Numbered from the stretch's first letter, positions 1 to 8,659 are shown. The stretch: 64,000 nucleotides of DNA from an uncultured Campylobacter sp. (GCA_900539255.1 UQBJ01000007.1:1-64000); one strand, 5' to 3'. The notes: generated by a model from the letters alone, not told the origin. Numbers and translations are program-made.

Positions 1-54
1 CTGCATCATAGCAATGCTTTGAGGTGAATTCTTGTGCATTTGCTACATAATATC

Positions 55-162
55 GTTTAAATTTAGGTAATCCTTTATTTTATAATCATTCTTTAAATTT
101 AAATAATCCATAAAATTTCAATCATTCCTTAAATTCAAGCTATCTTTTAAATTCAAGTAGTC
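55..162 (-). repeat. 18-bp tandem array at the 3' end of the TIGR02757 gene
   Basis: Six degenerate 18-bp units lie end to end at 145-162, 127-144, 109-126, 91-108, 73-90 and 55-72. Read on the minus strand each unit encodes a hexapeptide close to DYLNLK. Units 1, 2, 3, 4 and 6 each hold one RAATTY hexamer (GAATTT or AAATTT). The third unit carries the TGA stop of the gene at 118-120. The remaining units stay in frame after that stop until a TAG at 43-45. Confidence 0.85.
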
Positions 163-933
163 CTTGCTTTGTCCTAGTCTATAAAGTGCAAAGTCGTATT
201 TTATCGGGTCTTGCGCGTCAAATTCGCGCAAAACTTCGGTGAGTTCAAGCACGGCTTTGAAATCATAGCTCTTGCGGCTCATAAGTCCTAGCTTTAAGGC
301 TACCTTGTGCGTGTGCGTGTCAAGCGGGACAAGCAAATGCGCCTTGTCGATACCTTTCCAAAGCCCTAAATCAAGCTCATCAGCCCGCACGCACCAGCGC
401 AAAAGCATATTGTAGCGTTTCATCGCACCTTTTGGTTCGCTCGCAAAGGGCGCACCAAAGAAAAAATCATAGCCTAAACTGCTGTAAGCGTTGATACTTC
501 GCACTTTGCGGATAAAGCCCCTTAAAGCACTCATTATGTTTTTGTCCTTTTCATAGCCTTGCAAAAAGAGCTTTTCAAGCGTGTTTTCTTGCTTTAAGCG
601 GTGTAGGGTGATGAAAATTTGGGCTATGTCGGCACTGCTTTGAAAGCGGTATTTGAATTTTGCGCGTTCAACGCGCTTTTTTATGCTCAGCTCGCTTTCA
701 TCTAAAAGGCTAAAATCAAGGCTTTGCAAGAATTTAACGATATTTTTCGCGTTGCCATAAGCAAAAAGCGCGCAAAGCAAGCACACAAATTCATCTTTGT
801 GGATTGTCGCTATTTGCAGCGGGTCGGGTGCGCTTAAAAGCCCTTGTGCGGTGTTTTTCTGGCACGCCAAATCATCAAGCGTGGCTTTTAATTTACAAAA
901 GGATTTTTCATCTAAAACGCTTTTTAGGCTCAA
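118..933 (-). CDS. TIGR02757 (DUF2400) family protein
   Basis: A 271-residue protein that I recognise as the TIGR02757/DUF2400 family, whose function is unknown. Family-like features are the DTHTHKVALKLGL segment near residue 205 and the closing stretch with KYDFALYRLGQ. The start is a TTG with GGAG eight bases upstream; no ATG or GTG lies just upstream in frame. It follows flgK on the same strand, 80 bp away, which matches my memory of C. jejuni (Cj1467 beside flgK). The last 14 residues are a DYLNLK-type repeat tail that looks added to the domain, and the in-frame repeat continues past the stop codon. Confidence 0.8.
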   Translation of the reverse strand: MSLKSVLDEKSFCKLKATLDDLACQKNTAQGLLSAPDPLQIATIHKDEFVCLLCALFAYGNAKNIVKFLQSLDFSLLDESELSIKKRVERAKFKYRFQSSADIAQIFITLHRLKQENTLEKLFLQGYEKDKNIMSALRGFIRKVRSINAYSSLGYDFFFGAPFASEPKGAMKRYNMLLRWCVRADELDLGLWKGIDKAHLLVPLDTHTHKVALKLGLMSRKSYDFKAVLELTEVLREFDAQDPIKYDFALYRLGQSKDYLNLKDSLNLRND

Positions 934-1013
934 ATTTTTGCTCCATCGCCTTAAAAATTCAGCTTTTTTGCCAAAAACCTTGAATTTTAGGCTGAAAATT
1001 CTAAATTCAAGGC

Positions 1014-2864
1014 TTATTGCTTAACCGAAAGCAAGGTATCAAGCATTTTATCCACGGTGGTGATGACTTTTGAAGCAGCGCCATAGCTGGCTTGATACTG
1101 GATAAGGGCGGCGAGTTCTTCGTTGGTATTGACGCCATTTTTGGACTGAAAGTCCTCATACACGGTGTTGTAAAGCGTGGTGTTTGTCGCGTGCGTGAAA
1201 TTGTTCGTCTCGCCATCGCTAGCGACTTTGCCCGTGAAAAGGCGGTAGTAGCCATCAAGTGCCTTTGTGATGACTGTGCCATCGCGGTTGTAAAAGTCTA
1301 TCTCGTCATATTGTAGCTGCAAAAGCTTGTTTGCCACTTCGTTGTCTCCGTCATTGCCGTTTTTGCTGGCACGAAGCAAGCTAGGATCTTGCAAAAGCTC
1401 GGATTTTACGCGCATAGTCGTGGCGTTGTCTCCGCTAAAAAAGCCACCTATGTTAAAGGCACCGGGGAAATTCGTGCCCTTGTCCTCAATGGCGATTTTG
1501 AAATTTGGGTTTTTACTCAAAAGCTGAAAAACGCCCGTGCCATCGCGGCTGTCATACTGATAAATGGCACTTACTAAATCATCTATGTCGTTGTTTGGGT
1601 TATTGTCGTTGTTATCATCGGTGTTGGCTTGAATTTGGCTGATGATATCTTGCATAGTGGTGTGAATGTCTATTTTGATGGTTTTGCGGTTGTTTTCAAC
1701 GCCTTTTTCATCATAAAGCACTATGTCAAAGCTGCCTGTTTGGATATGCTTGTCAAAGCCCGTTAAATTCGTGCTTGTGGTAAGATTTTTAAGCGGGTCA
1801 GAAGTCAGCGTCTTTTTCGCCGATGATGCGTAAATGTTGTTTGTATGCACTATCATCGTTTTGGCAAAGGTGTTGAGCATATCTTTATACCCTTGTATAG
1901 TGCCATCTTCCCACGCTGCTTCGCTTTTGTTCCACTCTCTGCCGCGCAAATCAAGCTGAGCGCCCAGCTTGCCGCCTGAAATTTTTGTCGTCAAATCCGT
2001 GATTTTCTCGTCAATGCCCTGTATCACAATGCGGTGCATACCCGTTACTTCATCGGTGATGAGTTTAAGCGGGCGAAATTTAGGACCTGAAACGACTTCG
2101 TGTCCTTGTATGGTAAGGTTGTAGTATTTGCCTCCGTCTGTCATCGTGGATTCTGAGCCGCCCTCATCAAGGCGGGAGTTTTGTTTGATGATACTTTTTG
2201 ACGCCACAGCATCGACAAGTTTTGAAAGTGTGAGTTCTAGCTCATCGCGCCTATCTCGCAACTCGTTTGCGTGGTCTGTCGGCAGCACTTCTTTGCCTGA
2301 AATTTGCTTGTTAATGTTGGCGATTTCTTGGGCTATCTCATTTATCTCATCAACGGTCATTTTAATGTCATCGTTTATGGTTTGCTCGATTTTATAAATG
2401 TCGGCGTAGGCTTTGTTGATACTTTGGGTGAAAGTTTGGGCTACTCGGATTAAATTTGCTTTCACAGCGCCGTCATTTGGGGCGGTGGCAAAGTCGTTCC
2501 ACGCTTTGTTGTAGGTTTCAAGGTCGTTTAAAATGCCTGTGGTTTGTATATCTGGGAAGCGTTCGGCGATTTCTTCAAGCTTTTGTTTCATATAGCCTGT
2601 GTATTCTACTTGTGTAGTGGCGGTTTTGAGCTTGTAGTAGGAGTATTCATTATGCAGGCGCACAATGCTTTCGATAGTCGTTCCCATTCCTAACTCTACG
2701 CCGTTTCGTATGTCGTAAAAGCCCGCTGTGGTTTGTATGGCGCGCTGGCGTGTGTAGAAAGTGCTGTTGGCGTTGGCTATGTTGTTGCCTGTTACATCGA
2801 TTTGAATTTCGCTGGCTTTAAGCCCCGAAACGCCTTTGTTTAAACTCGAAAAGATAGTATTCAT
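1014..2864 (-). CDS. flgK: flagellar hook-associated protein 1 (FlgK)
   Basis: FlgK joins the flagellar hook to the filament and is exported through the flagellar type III apparatus. The 616-residue product starts with a rod/hook-type amphipathic N-terminus (NTIFSSLNKGVSGLKASE) followed by the NNIANANS motif near residue 28, and ends with a helical segment containing IQYQASYGAASKVI, as in FlgK. The ATG is preceded by AGGA. It sits 9 bp downstream of a FlgN-like chaperone gene, its expected export chaperone, in the order flgI-flgJ-flgM-flgN-flgK. Length is normal for Campylobacter FlgK. Confidence 0.97.
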   Translation of the reverse strand: MNTIFSSLNKGVSGLKASEIQIDVTGNNIANANSTFYTRQRAIQTTAGFYDIRNGVELGMGTTIESIVRLHNEYSYYKLKTATTQVEYTGYMKQKLEEIAERFPDIQTTGILNDLETYNKAWNDFATAPNDGAVKANLIRVAQTFTQSINKAYADIYKIEQTINDDIKMTVDEINEIAQEIANINKQISGKEVLPTDHANELRDRRDELELTLSKLVDAVASKSIIKQNSRLDEGGSESTMTDGGKYYNLTIQGHEVVSGPKFRPLKLITDEVTGMHRIVIQGIDEKITDLTTKISGGKLGAQLDLRGREWNKSEAAWEDGTIQGYKDMLNTFAKTMIVHTNNIYASSAKKTLTSDPLKNLTTSTNLTGFDKHIQTGSFDIVLYDEKGVENNRKTIKIDIHTTMQDIISQIQANTDDNNDNNPNNDIDDLVSAIYQYDSRDGTGVFQLLSKNPNFKIAIEDKGTNFPGAFNIGGFFSGDNATTMRVKSELLQDPSLLRASKNGNDGDNEVANKLLQLQYDEIDFYNRDGTVITKALDGYYRLFTGKVASDGETNNFTHATNTTLYNTVYEDFQSKNGVNTNEELAALIQYQASYGAASKVITTVDKMLDTLLSVKQ

Positions 2865-2873
2865 CGCGTGTTC

Positions 2874-3311
2874 CTAAACATTTATCTTAAAAAGTGCGTC
2901 TAAATTTGCCTTTTTATCTCTACCATAAGCATTATCCGTTCCATTTATGTCGTCAAATAGGGTGTTTATCAACTCATCAAAGTAGTTTTTCACCGCTAAA
3001 ACGAGCTTAGCGTAGTCTTTGTTTTTTTCTTGCAAGGTGCGGAGTTTTTTCTTAAATTCGCCCACTTTCGCCTTGTCCTCATCGCTTAAAATTTGAGTCA
3101 AGTCGTTTTTGCCATTGTCGCTCAATCTCATCAGCTCATCATCAAAACGCCTTTTGTTTGCCATAAAGGCATCAATCAGCTCGTTTTTGCTCTGCACGCT
3201 TTTAGCCACGCCATCGTGCTTAGCTTCTTTGATATGCGTAATGTCTTGCTCGGTTAAGTCAATCAACTTGTCTAAAATCACAATGATTTCGTCCAGCTTT
3301 GCAGCTATCAT
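2874..3311 (-). CDS. FlgN-like flagellar export chaperone
   Basis: A 145-residue, highly charged, mostly helical protein between flgM and flgK. FlgN-type chaperones keep FlgK and FlgL unfolded in the cytoplasm and deliver them to the export gate. Position and predicted helical make-up fit the C. jejuni Cj1465 type; sequence identity to enteric FlgN is not obvious by eye. An ATG at 3311 with GGGAGA just upstream is a better start than the TTG ten codons earlier. It is probably co-transcribed with flgM and flgK. Confidence 0.75.
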   Translation of the reverse strand: MIAAKLDEIIVILDKLIDLTEQDITHIKEAKHDGVAKSVQSKNELIDAFMANKRRFDDELMRLSDNGKNDLTQILSDEDKAKVGEFKKKLRTLQEKNKDYAKLVLAVKNYFDELINTLFDDINGTDNAYGRDKKANLDALFKINV

Positions 3312-3350
3312 TTCTCTCCCTTTTTTGTCAAGCAAAGCCAAAGCGTAGAA

Positions 3351-3545
3351 TTAAAGTAAAGCGTCAGTAACAGCCTGCGCTGTGGCTTTCAAATCAAGCT
3401 TATATTCGCCGTTTTCAAGCTGCTTGGCTATTTTGACCTTTTTGTCCTCCACTTTTGTTGCTTCGTTTGCCTTTGTCTCTTTGTTTTGCTCGACTTGCTT
3501 GCTAGCGACATTTGCCACGAAACTCTGTGTTACAGGATTTATCAT
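3351..3545 (-). CDS. flgM: anti-sigma-28 factor FlgM
   Basis: FlgM binds FliA (sigma-28) and holds late flagellar genes off until it is exported or otherwise released. This 64-residue protein is short, lysine- and glutamate-rich in the middle, and ends in a helical segment (YKLDLKATAQAVTDALL) like the FliA-binding C-terminus of Campylobacter FlgM. Position between flgJ and the FlgN-like gene agrees with C. jejuni. A good Shine-Dalgarno (AAGGAAAGGTGA) precedes the ATG, and a sigma-28-like -10 lies about 35 bp upstream, which would make an autoregulatory loop. Confidence 0.85.
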   Translation of the reverse strand: MINPVTQSFVANVASKQVEQNKETKANEATKVEDKKVKIAKQLENGEYKLDLKATAQAVTDALL

Positions 3546-3578
3546 AGCTCACCTTTCCTTAAAATTTTTCTACAAGCT

Positions 3579-3606
3579 AAATCGACAAAAGCTAAAAAAA
3601 ATTAAG
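3579..3606 (-). promoter_or_regulatory. candidate sigma-28 (FliA) promoter of flgM
   Basis: On the minus strand a CGATTT hexamer (3579-3584) sits about 35 bp upstream of the flgM start, with a TTAA-rich -35-like block at 3600-3606. CGATTT is the -10 core I associate with Campylobacter sigma-28 promoters. The block overlaps the end of flgJ, so it is an internal promoter if real. Confidence 0.5.
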
Positions 3607-4054
3607 CCCTTTCTTTTAAATAATTAAACAATAATTCACTAAAACCCATTCCGCCGCCCAAAGCCTTACTCATCGCATCATTATACATTGAGCGGTAGAT
3701 TTCATCGCTCGCATCTTTGCCAAAAAGTGAAACTTTGTTGCTCAAAGAAACATCGAGTATGGACTTGATTAAAAAGGCTTCAAAGGCATCTGTTTGCTCT
3801 CTTAACGCTGCGTCATAGGCTCTTTCGTCTTTATACCGAACCTTTGCGCCGTTTAAAACGCCATCTGTGTGAAAGTTAGCTGAATTTTCGCCCAAATTTA
3901 AGGCATTTTTTTGATTTGCTTTGTCTAAAATGCTGCCAAATTCAGCCCTTGCGTAGTTTTGAGCCGCGTCAAAGCTGGAAACATTGCTTGCGACTCTATC
4001 AAACAAAGCGCTGTTAGCGTTGTAGTTGCTTAAAAAGGTATCAATCTTTGTCAT
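3602..4054 (-). CDS. flgJ: flagellar rod-binding protein FlgJ (no hydrolase domain)
   Basis: A 150-residue FlgJ homologue holding only the N-terminal rod-binding domain (helical segment with AFEAFLIKSIL near residues 90-100 and YRSMYNDAMSKAL after it). The muramidase domain found in enteric FlgJ is absent, as is usual in Campylobacterota, so another enzyme must open the peptidoglycan for the rod. The start codon overlaps the flgI stop by 4 bp (ATGA), indicating translational coupling. Confidence 0.9.
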   Translation of the reverse strand: MTKIDTFLSNYNANSALFDRVASNVSSFDAAQNYARAEFGSILDKANQKNALNLGENSANFHTDGVLNGAKVRYKDERAYDAALREQTDAFEAFLIKSILDVSLSNKVSLFGKDASDEIYRSMYNDAMSKALGGGMGFSELLFNYLKERA

Positions 4055-5100
4055 ATCACTTCTAGCTCCGCATTGATAGCGCCTGCACGCTTTAAATTCT
4101 GCATTATGGAGATGATATCCGTTGGAGATGCGCCGAGTTTGTTAAGCATTCGCGCCACATTTGCAACCGTGCTTTTGCGGGCGTTTATGCGCAGTGTGTT
4201 CGTGCTAGGGTCGATGACACCGCCATCTTTCATATCTACTTCGCTGTTTGTTTGCGCTGTGGCACTTTGTGGGGCGATTTTTATGGTTATATCTTTGTGA
4301 GTGATTAAAATCGGCTCCACTTCCACATCAACGCCCGCTATCACCGTGCCTGTGCGCTCATCGATGATGACTTTGTTTTCGGGCGTGAAATTTATGTCTT
4401 GTTCTAAAACCCGCGCCATAAATTCAACCGCGCTCATATCATCGGGGCGATTGAGCTTTATCGTGCGTGAATCCAAAGCTTGGGCGACTTCGTTTTGAAA
4501 GCTCGCATTTAAGGCTCGCTCTATGTCGCTTGCCGTCTTAAAGCTCGCATTTTTAAGGCTTAAAGACAAATTTTCAGTTTGGGCGAAATTCTGCGGGATT
4601 TCTCGCTCGACATTTGCGCCGCCGATGATACTCGCGCTCGTGGAGTGGTTGCCCCCACGCCCGCCAGCTCCGCCTGTGATACCGCCTACTGAGATGACAC
4701 CTTGCGCGATAGCGTAAATTTCGCCATCAATCGCACGCAAAGCCGTAAGCAGCAGCGTTCCGCCTTGCAAAGACTTCGCATCGCCCATTGATGAGACGGT
4801 TATGTCAAGTTTGTCGCCGCTTTTAGCAAAGGCGGGCAGCTTTGCCGTAACCATTACCGCAGCGGTGTTTTTGGACTTTATGTCATCGGCATTGACTTTT
4901 ATATTCATACCTTGAAGCAAATTTGATATAGATTGTATGGTAAATTTGGAGCTTGTGCCGTCTCCACTCCCGTTAAGCCCCACGACTAAGCCATATCCTA
5001 TGAGTTGGTTGTCTCTAACGCCCACCGTGCTGGCTAAATCCTTTATCGGTATCCCAAAAAGACACGCTGTAAAGGCTATGAGTAGGGTAAAAATTCTCAT
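4051..5100 (-). CDS. flgI: flagellar P-ring protein FlgI
   Basis: FlgI polymerises in the periplasm into the P-ring around the rod. The product begins with a Sec signal peptide of about 16 residues (ending CLFGIP) and continues with the conserved IKDLASTVGVRDNQLIGYGL block, GLNGSGD, and a C-terminus with MLNKLGASPTDIISI. The ATG at 5100 has AGGA six bases upstream and is preferred over the in-frame TTG at 5103. It heads the flgI-flgJ-flgM-flgN-flgK run. Confidence 0.97.
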   Translation of the reverse strand: MRIFTLLIAFTACLFGIPIKDLASTVGVRDNQLIGYGLVVGLNGSGDGTSSKFTIQSISNLLQGMNIKVNADDIKSKNTAAVMVTAKLPAFAKSGDKLDITVSSMGDAKSLQGGTLLLTALRAIDGEIYAIAQGVISVGGITGGAGGRGGNHSTSASIIGGANVEREIPQNFAQTENLSLSLKNASFKTASDIERALNASFQNEVAQALDSRTIKLNRPDDMSAVEFMARVLEQDINFTPENKVIIDERTGTVIAGVDVEVEPILITHKDITIKIAPQSATAQTNSEVDMKDGGVIDPSTNTLRINARKSTVANVARMLNKLGASPTDIISIMQNLKRAGAINAELEVI

Positions 5101-5103
5101 CAA

Positions 5104-5424
5104 TTATCCTTTTTCGTCATTTATCTCATCGTATTGCCTTACAAGCAAAAGCCGTTCCAAAAATTTTTTGCGCTTTGGTATTTTGGCTTTTAAAGGGCTT
5201 TTTATGGGTGCTAGCGCAGTGTTTGAAGTGCTTTTTGAAAATTTATTTTTATCAAAAGTCCAAATTTTCGTCATAAAAAGCAAAAGTTTTTTTAAAAATG
5301 CCGATATAGTGGGTGAGTTTGTTTTTAACGACAAGCTTAATCCCACTCTCAAGGACGAGAGACCATCTACTCAATCCGCAAGGCTCGCTTTTATCTCCTT
5401 TTTTTGTGTGAGCCTTGCCCTTTA
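5104..5424. other. 320-bp region between fliP and flgI with competing weak ORFs
   Basis: On the minus strand a frame of 82 codons (5104-5352, TTG start, no visible ribosome binding site) ends in a TAA lying inside the flgI Shine-Dalgarno, as if coupled to flgI. On the plus strand another frame runs through the same bases to 5428. I recognise neither product. A 9-bp inverted repeat (5378-5386 with 5410-5418) lies just past the fliP stop. The minus frame is the likelier gene by context, but the region may be non-coding or decayed. Confidence 0.3.
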
Positions 5425-6180
5425 CTAAGTAGCCCCAGCGATTTGAGCGATATGATAACTCTCAACGAGCTTTTGCACCAGCAAATTCCACCCATCGACA
5501 AGCACAAATATCAGCAGTTTAAAGGGTAGAGAAATCATAACAGGCGGCAACATCATCATACCCATAGACATAAGCACTGAACTCACCACCATATCGATAA
5601 CCAAAAAGGGCAAGTAGATGAGAAAGCCTATCTCAAAGGCGGTTTTAAGCTCTGAAATCATAAAGGCTGGCACTATCATCGTAAGCGGCACATCATCGAT
5701 AGTCTTTGGGTTTGGCAAATCTCGTATGCGGTAAAAGAGCGCAAGGTCCTTTTCTCGCGTGTTTTGGAGCATAAAGTCCTTGAAAGGACGAGCTGAGCGC
5801 TCAAAGGCTTGCTCGTAGCCGATTTTCTCCGCTATATAGGGCTTTACGCCATCATTAAAGGCTTTGGTAGCCGTTGGTTCCATTATAAAAAAGGTTAAAA
5901 TCAGCGCAAAGGTAACTAAAATAGTATTTGGCGGCATAGTCGAAGTGCCCATAGCCTGCCGCAAGAACGAAAACACCACCACAAGGCGCAAAAACGAAGT
6001 CATCACAAAGACGATAGTCGGTGCGAGCGCAAGTATGGTTAAAACGACAACGACATTAAGCACGGTTACGAGCTGGCGCGGGCTTTGGGGCGCACTGAGC
6101 CTTAAATCCACGGTTGGTATGGTTACCTCAGCCGCCAAAGCCACGCCACAAAGTGCCACAAGCAAAAGAAATACTCTCAC
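5425..6180 (-). CDS. fliP: flagellar type III export apparatus protein FliP
   Basis: FliP forms the core of the flagellar export gate with FliQ and FliR in the inner membrane. The 251-residue protein has a cleavable signal peptide (residues 1-16), a long hydrophobic pair of helices with FVMTSFLRLVVVFSFLRQAMG, the family hallmark near residues 60-80, and two C-terminal helices with MMMLPPVMISLPFKLLIFV. It starts at GTG 6180 with AAGGT upstream; the overlapping ATG is out of frame. In C. jejuni fliP is not next to flgI, so the arrangement here differs. Confidence 0.96.
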   Translation of the reverse strand: MRVFLLLVALCGVALAAEVTIPTVDLRLSAPQSPRQLVTVLNVVVVLTILALAPTIVFVMTSFLRLVVVFSFLRQAMGTSTMPPNTILVTFALILTFFIMEPTATKAFNDGVKPYIAEKIGYEQAFERSARPFKDFMLQNTREKDLALFYRIRDLPNPKTIDDVPLTMIVPAFMISELKTAFEIGFLIYLPFLVIDMVVSSVLMSMGMMMLPPVMISLPFKLLIFVLVDGWNLLVQKLVESYHIAQIAGAT

Positions 6181-6370
6181 ATTTTTACCTTAAACATAAT
6201 CCTTAATTTTACCTTTTTTACGCTGAATTTTTGGTTAAATTTATGTCAAAATTCAAATCTTTTTTTAAAGGTTGATTTTGCGCGGATAAACTTAAATTTT
6301 AGCGAATTTATCCTTATGTTTTGCAAATTTTTGTTAGAATTTAGCCTAAATTTACCCAAAAAGGCGCAAA

Positions 6371-6838
6371 ATGTTTAATATCGTCCTTGTTTGCCCTCGC
6401 ATAGCCCAAAACACGGGCAGTATCGGCAGAATGTGCTTTAACGCGGGCTTTACGCTACATATCATTAAGCCTACGATTTTTTCGCTTGATGACAAGGCTG
6501 TGCGGCGTGCAGGGCTTGATTACTGGGCAAAACTGCGCCCTGTTATTTGGGAGAATTTGGACGAATTTTTAAGCGCAAATTTAGCGCACAAAGAGCGGTT
6601 TTTTCTCGCTAGCACAAAGGGGCGCGAGCCATATTTTAAGGCGCGCTTTCAAAGGGGGGATTTTCTTTTTTTTGGCAGCGAAAGTTTTGGCTTGCCACAG
6701 CATTTAATGCAAATGCAAGGCGCACAGCTCATCACCATACCGATGAAAAGCTATGGTCGCAGTCTAAATCTCGCCACAAGCGTGGGGATAATAGCCTATG
6801 AAGCCTTGCGTCAAAATTTCGCTGAATTTAAAAGCTGA
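6371..6838 (+). CDS. trmL: tRNA (cytidine/uridine(34)-2'-O)-methyltransferase TrmL
   Basis: TrmL 2'-O-methylates the wobble nucleotide of tRNA-Leu isoacceptors using S-adenosylmethionine. The 155-residue product is a minimal SPOUT-fold enzyme: N-terminal CPRIAQNTGSIGR (residues 8-20), GLDYWAKL (48-55), and the trefoil-knot AdoMet loops GSESFGLP (102-109) and IPMKSYGRSLNLATSVGI (123-140). The length is normal. It is monocistronic and divergent from fliP across a 190-bp AT-rich spacer. Confidence 0.95.
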   Translation: MFNIVLVCPRIAQNTGSIGRMCFNAGFTLHIIKPTIFSLDDKAVRRAGLDYWAKLRPVIWENLDEFLSANLAHKERFFLASTKGREPYFKARFQRGDFLFFGSESFGLPQHLMQMQGAQLITIPMKSYGRSLNLATSVGIIAYEALRQNFAEFKS

Positions 6839-7092
6839 ATTTAAGGCTTTGGCGCAATTTTTTTCGTATAAATGCGACAAAAATTTAAGCACAAAGAGCA
6901 AAAATTTGAATTTAAACGGCACAAATTTAAGTCAAAATTTAGCCCTTTATGAGCTTTATCAAACCCTCAAATCATCGCCTTTGGCAAGGCTTATTTTAAA
7001 GGCAAAACTTTAAATGATGATGGCAAAAGGCTTTTGCAAAGGCTAGCTTAATGCTTATTACATTTATGGCGTTTTGCTTGAAAGCAAATGCT

Positions 7093-7881
7093 TTATTTTA
7101 CAAGCTCATCAAGCCATTCTACCATATCATCGCCGAGCAAATTTAAAGCCTTATCAAAACTTATGATGGCAGAATCTGGCGTGAAATCCTGCACGGGAAT
7201 TTTGTAGCTAAAACGCTCAAAGCCCAGCAGTGTTTTACTCTCATTTTCCACTAAACTCGCGCTTAACTCTAAACGAATGTAGCTTTTAGCACTTGTTGTG
7301 GTGCTTGCCTTTTTGCTTAAATGCGTATTTTGCGTGTTAAGATTTACGCTTTGAGAGCTTTTGGCGCGTATTTTGGTGCGTTTTGCGCCCTCGCTTAAAA
7401 CTGAGTTTTTGTCCTTTAACTCATCATCAAATTCCTCTTCGCTCACAAAGACTTGTTCAAAGGCGTCAAAGCGCGTTTCTAGTAGCAAATCAGCCCGAAT
7501 TTGGCTGTTGGAGTTTAGCACCGCCTTAAAAAGCCTGTTTTTTTCAAATTTTTCCGCTAGTATTAAGGCAAGCGAATTCGTGGGTGAGCTTTTCCACAAG
7601 TGCTTGGAGTAGGCGCTTAACTCGTTGTTTATGACATAGGCTATCTCATTGCCTTTAAGGTAAAGCAGGCTTTGAGTGGGCGCGATTTGTATGCTTTTAT
7701 CATTTGTGCTTTCTCTTTCAAGCACTATGTTTTCATCGGCTTTGAGTATGTAAGTCGTGGGATTTGGCTGTGCTGTTGGCATCAGCGAACAAGCGCAAAA
7801 GGCAAAAGGCAGGACAAAAAGCCCAACGAGCTTTTTTAAATTTAGCTTTAAATTCAAGTTTTTTTCGTTAAAATTTCGCAT
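7093..7881 (-). CDS. ABC-type transport auxiliary lipoprotein (PqiC/Cj1649-like)
   Basis: A 262-residue predicted lipoprotein with a basic N-terminus, hydrophobic segment and a cysteine pair at 29 and 31 as candidate lipidation sites. The start of the mature part (PTTYILKADENIVL) resembles the ABC_trans_aux fold that partners MCE importers in the outer membrane. About 40 residues (roughly 150-190) are rich in Ser, Lys and Thr and look like an inserted loop. It is the last gene of the MCE transport operon, one base after the MCE gene. Confidence 0.75.
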   Translation of the reverse strand: MRNFNEKNLNLKLNLKKLVGLFVLPFAFCACSLMPTAQPNPTTYILKADENIVLERESTNDKSIQIAPTQSLLYLKGNEIAYVINNELSAYSKHLWKSSPTNSLALILAEKFEKNRLFKAVLNSNSQIRADLLLETRFDAFEQVFVSEEEFDDELKDKNSVLSEGAKRTKIRAKSSQSVNLNTQNTHLSKKASTTTSAKSYIRLELSASLVENESKTLLGFERFSYKIPVQDFTPDSAIISFDKALNLLGDDMVEWLDELVK

Positions 7882-7882
7882 T

Positions 7883-8659
7883 TTACTCTCCCGGTGCTGG
7901 TTTGTTTTTGCCGCTTTTGAAAAAGATATCTGATGGGCTTTGCTTTAAATTCCGCAAGGTTTCGCTCATTTGTATCAGCAAGGTTTCTAAAACTTCGAGA
8001 TTAGAGCCAAGCGAGCCTTTTATATCGCCGTAGTTGTCGGCTAAATGCGCCATTTTTTGAGACGCAGTGCTGAAATTTGCAAGGGTTGGTTCTAAGGTTT
8101 TGTTGAAATTCGCAAAATTTTCCAAAATTCTGCCAAAATTTCGCACATTTTTTTCGCTGAAAATGAGATGAAGCTGTTCGCTTGTATAATCAAGCAGTTG
8201 TATGAATTTATCGCCTTGTTTGTCAAGGGTGGATAAAAAGCCTTGTTTGACGGGTATGGTTGGGATTTCGTCCTTATTTGCGTGCGTTAAAACCGCCTTT
8301 TCTTCGCTGTCTGCTCTAAGCTCGATGAATTTAAGCCCCGTGATACCTTGCAAAGCTAGTGTCGCATAAGTGTTGTGCGTGATGGGCGTGCCTTCTTTGA
8401 GCTTGATGAGTATGCGAACGCCCACGCCGCCTTGCGTGGTGTCTATGCTCGTGTCCTCCACGCTGCCTACTTCCACGCCAAGTAAGCGCACGGGTGCTTT
8501 TATGCCAAGCCCTGAAATGGACTCTTGCGTGAAAAGTTGATAATACTCAAACCTTTCCTTGTGCGAAAAGCCGCTCAGCCACACCATAAAAAACACCGCT
8601 ACCGCGAAAATCCCAAAGACAAAAATGCCTATGTAGAAATAACTTGCTTTATTTTCCAT
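7883..8659 (-). CDS. MlaD-like MCE-domain periplasmic lipid-binding protein
   Basis: A 258-residue protein with one N-terminal membrane anchor (residues 7-28), then an MCE domain (about 36-115) with GLGIKAPVRLLGVEVGSVE and GITGLKFIELRAD. A helical C-terminal tail follows. MCE proteins assemble into hexameric rings that shuttle lipids between membranes. The ATG overlaps the ATPase stop by one base (TGATG). Homologous to C. jejuni Cj1648 by position. Confidence 0.9.
   Translation of the reverse strand: MENKASYFYIGIFVFGIFAVAVFFMVWLSGFSHKERFEYYQLFTQESISGLGIKAPVRLLGVEVGSVEDTSIDTTQGGVGVRILIKLKEGTPITHNTYATLALQGITGLKFIELRADSEEKAVLTHANKDEIPTIPVKQGFLSTLDKQGDKFIQLLDYTSEQLHLIFSEKNVRNFGRILENFANFNKTLEPTLANFSTASQKMAHLADNYGDIKGSLGSNLEVLETLLIQMSETLRNLKQSPSDIFFKSGKNKPAPGE

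Noticed and set aside
6653..6658. Poly-G tract in trmL as a phase-variable site
   Set aside because: Only six Gs; Campylobacter contingency tracts are usually eight or more, and I saw none of that length in the window.
7083..7097. Terminator AAAGCAAATGCTTT after trmL
   Set aside because: The 6-bp arms leave only a 2-base loop, which cannot fold stably.
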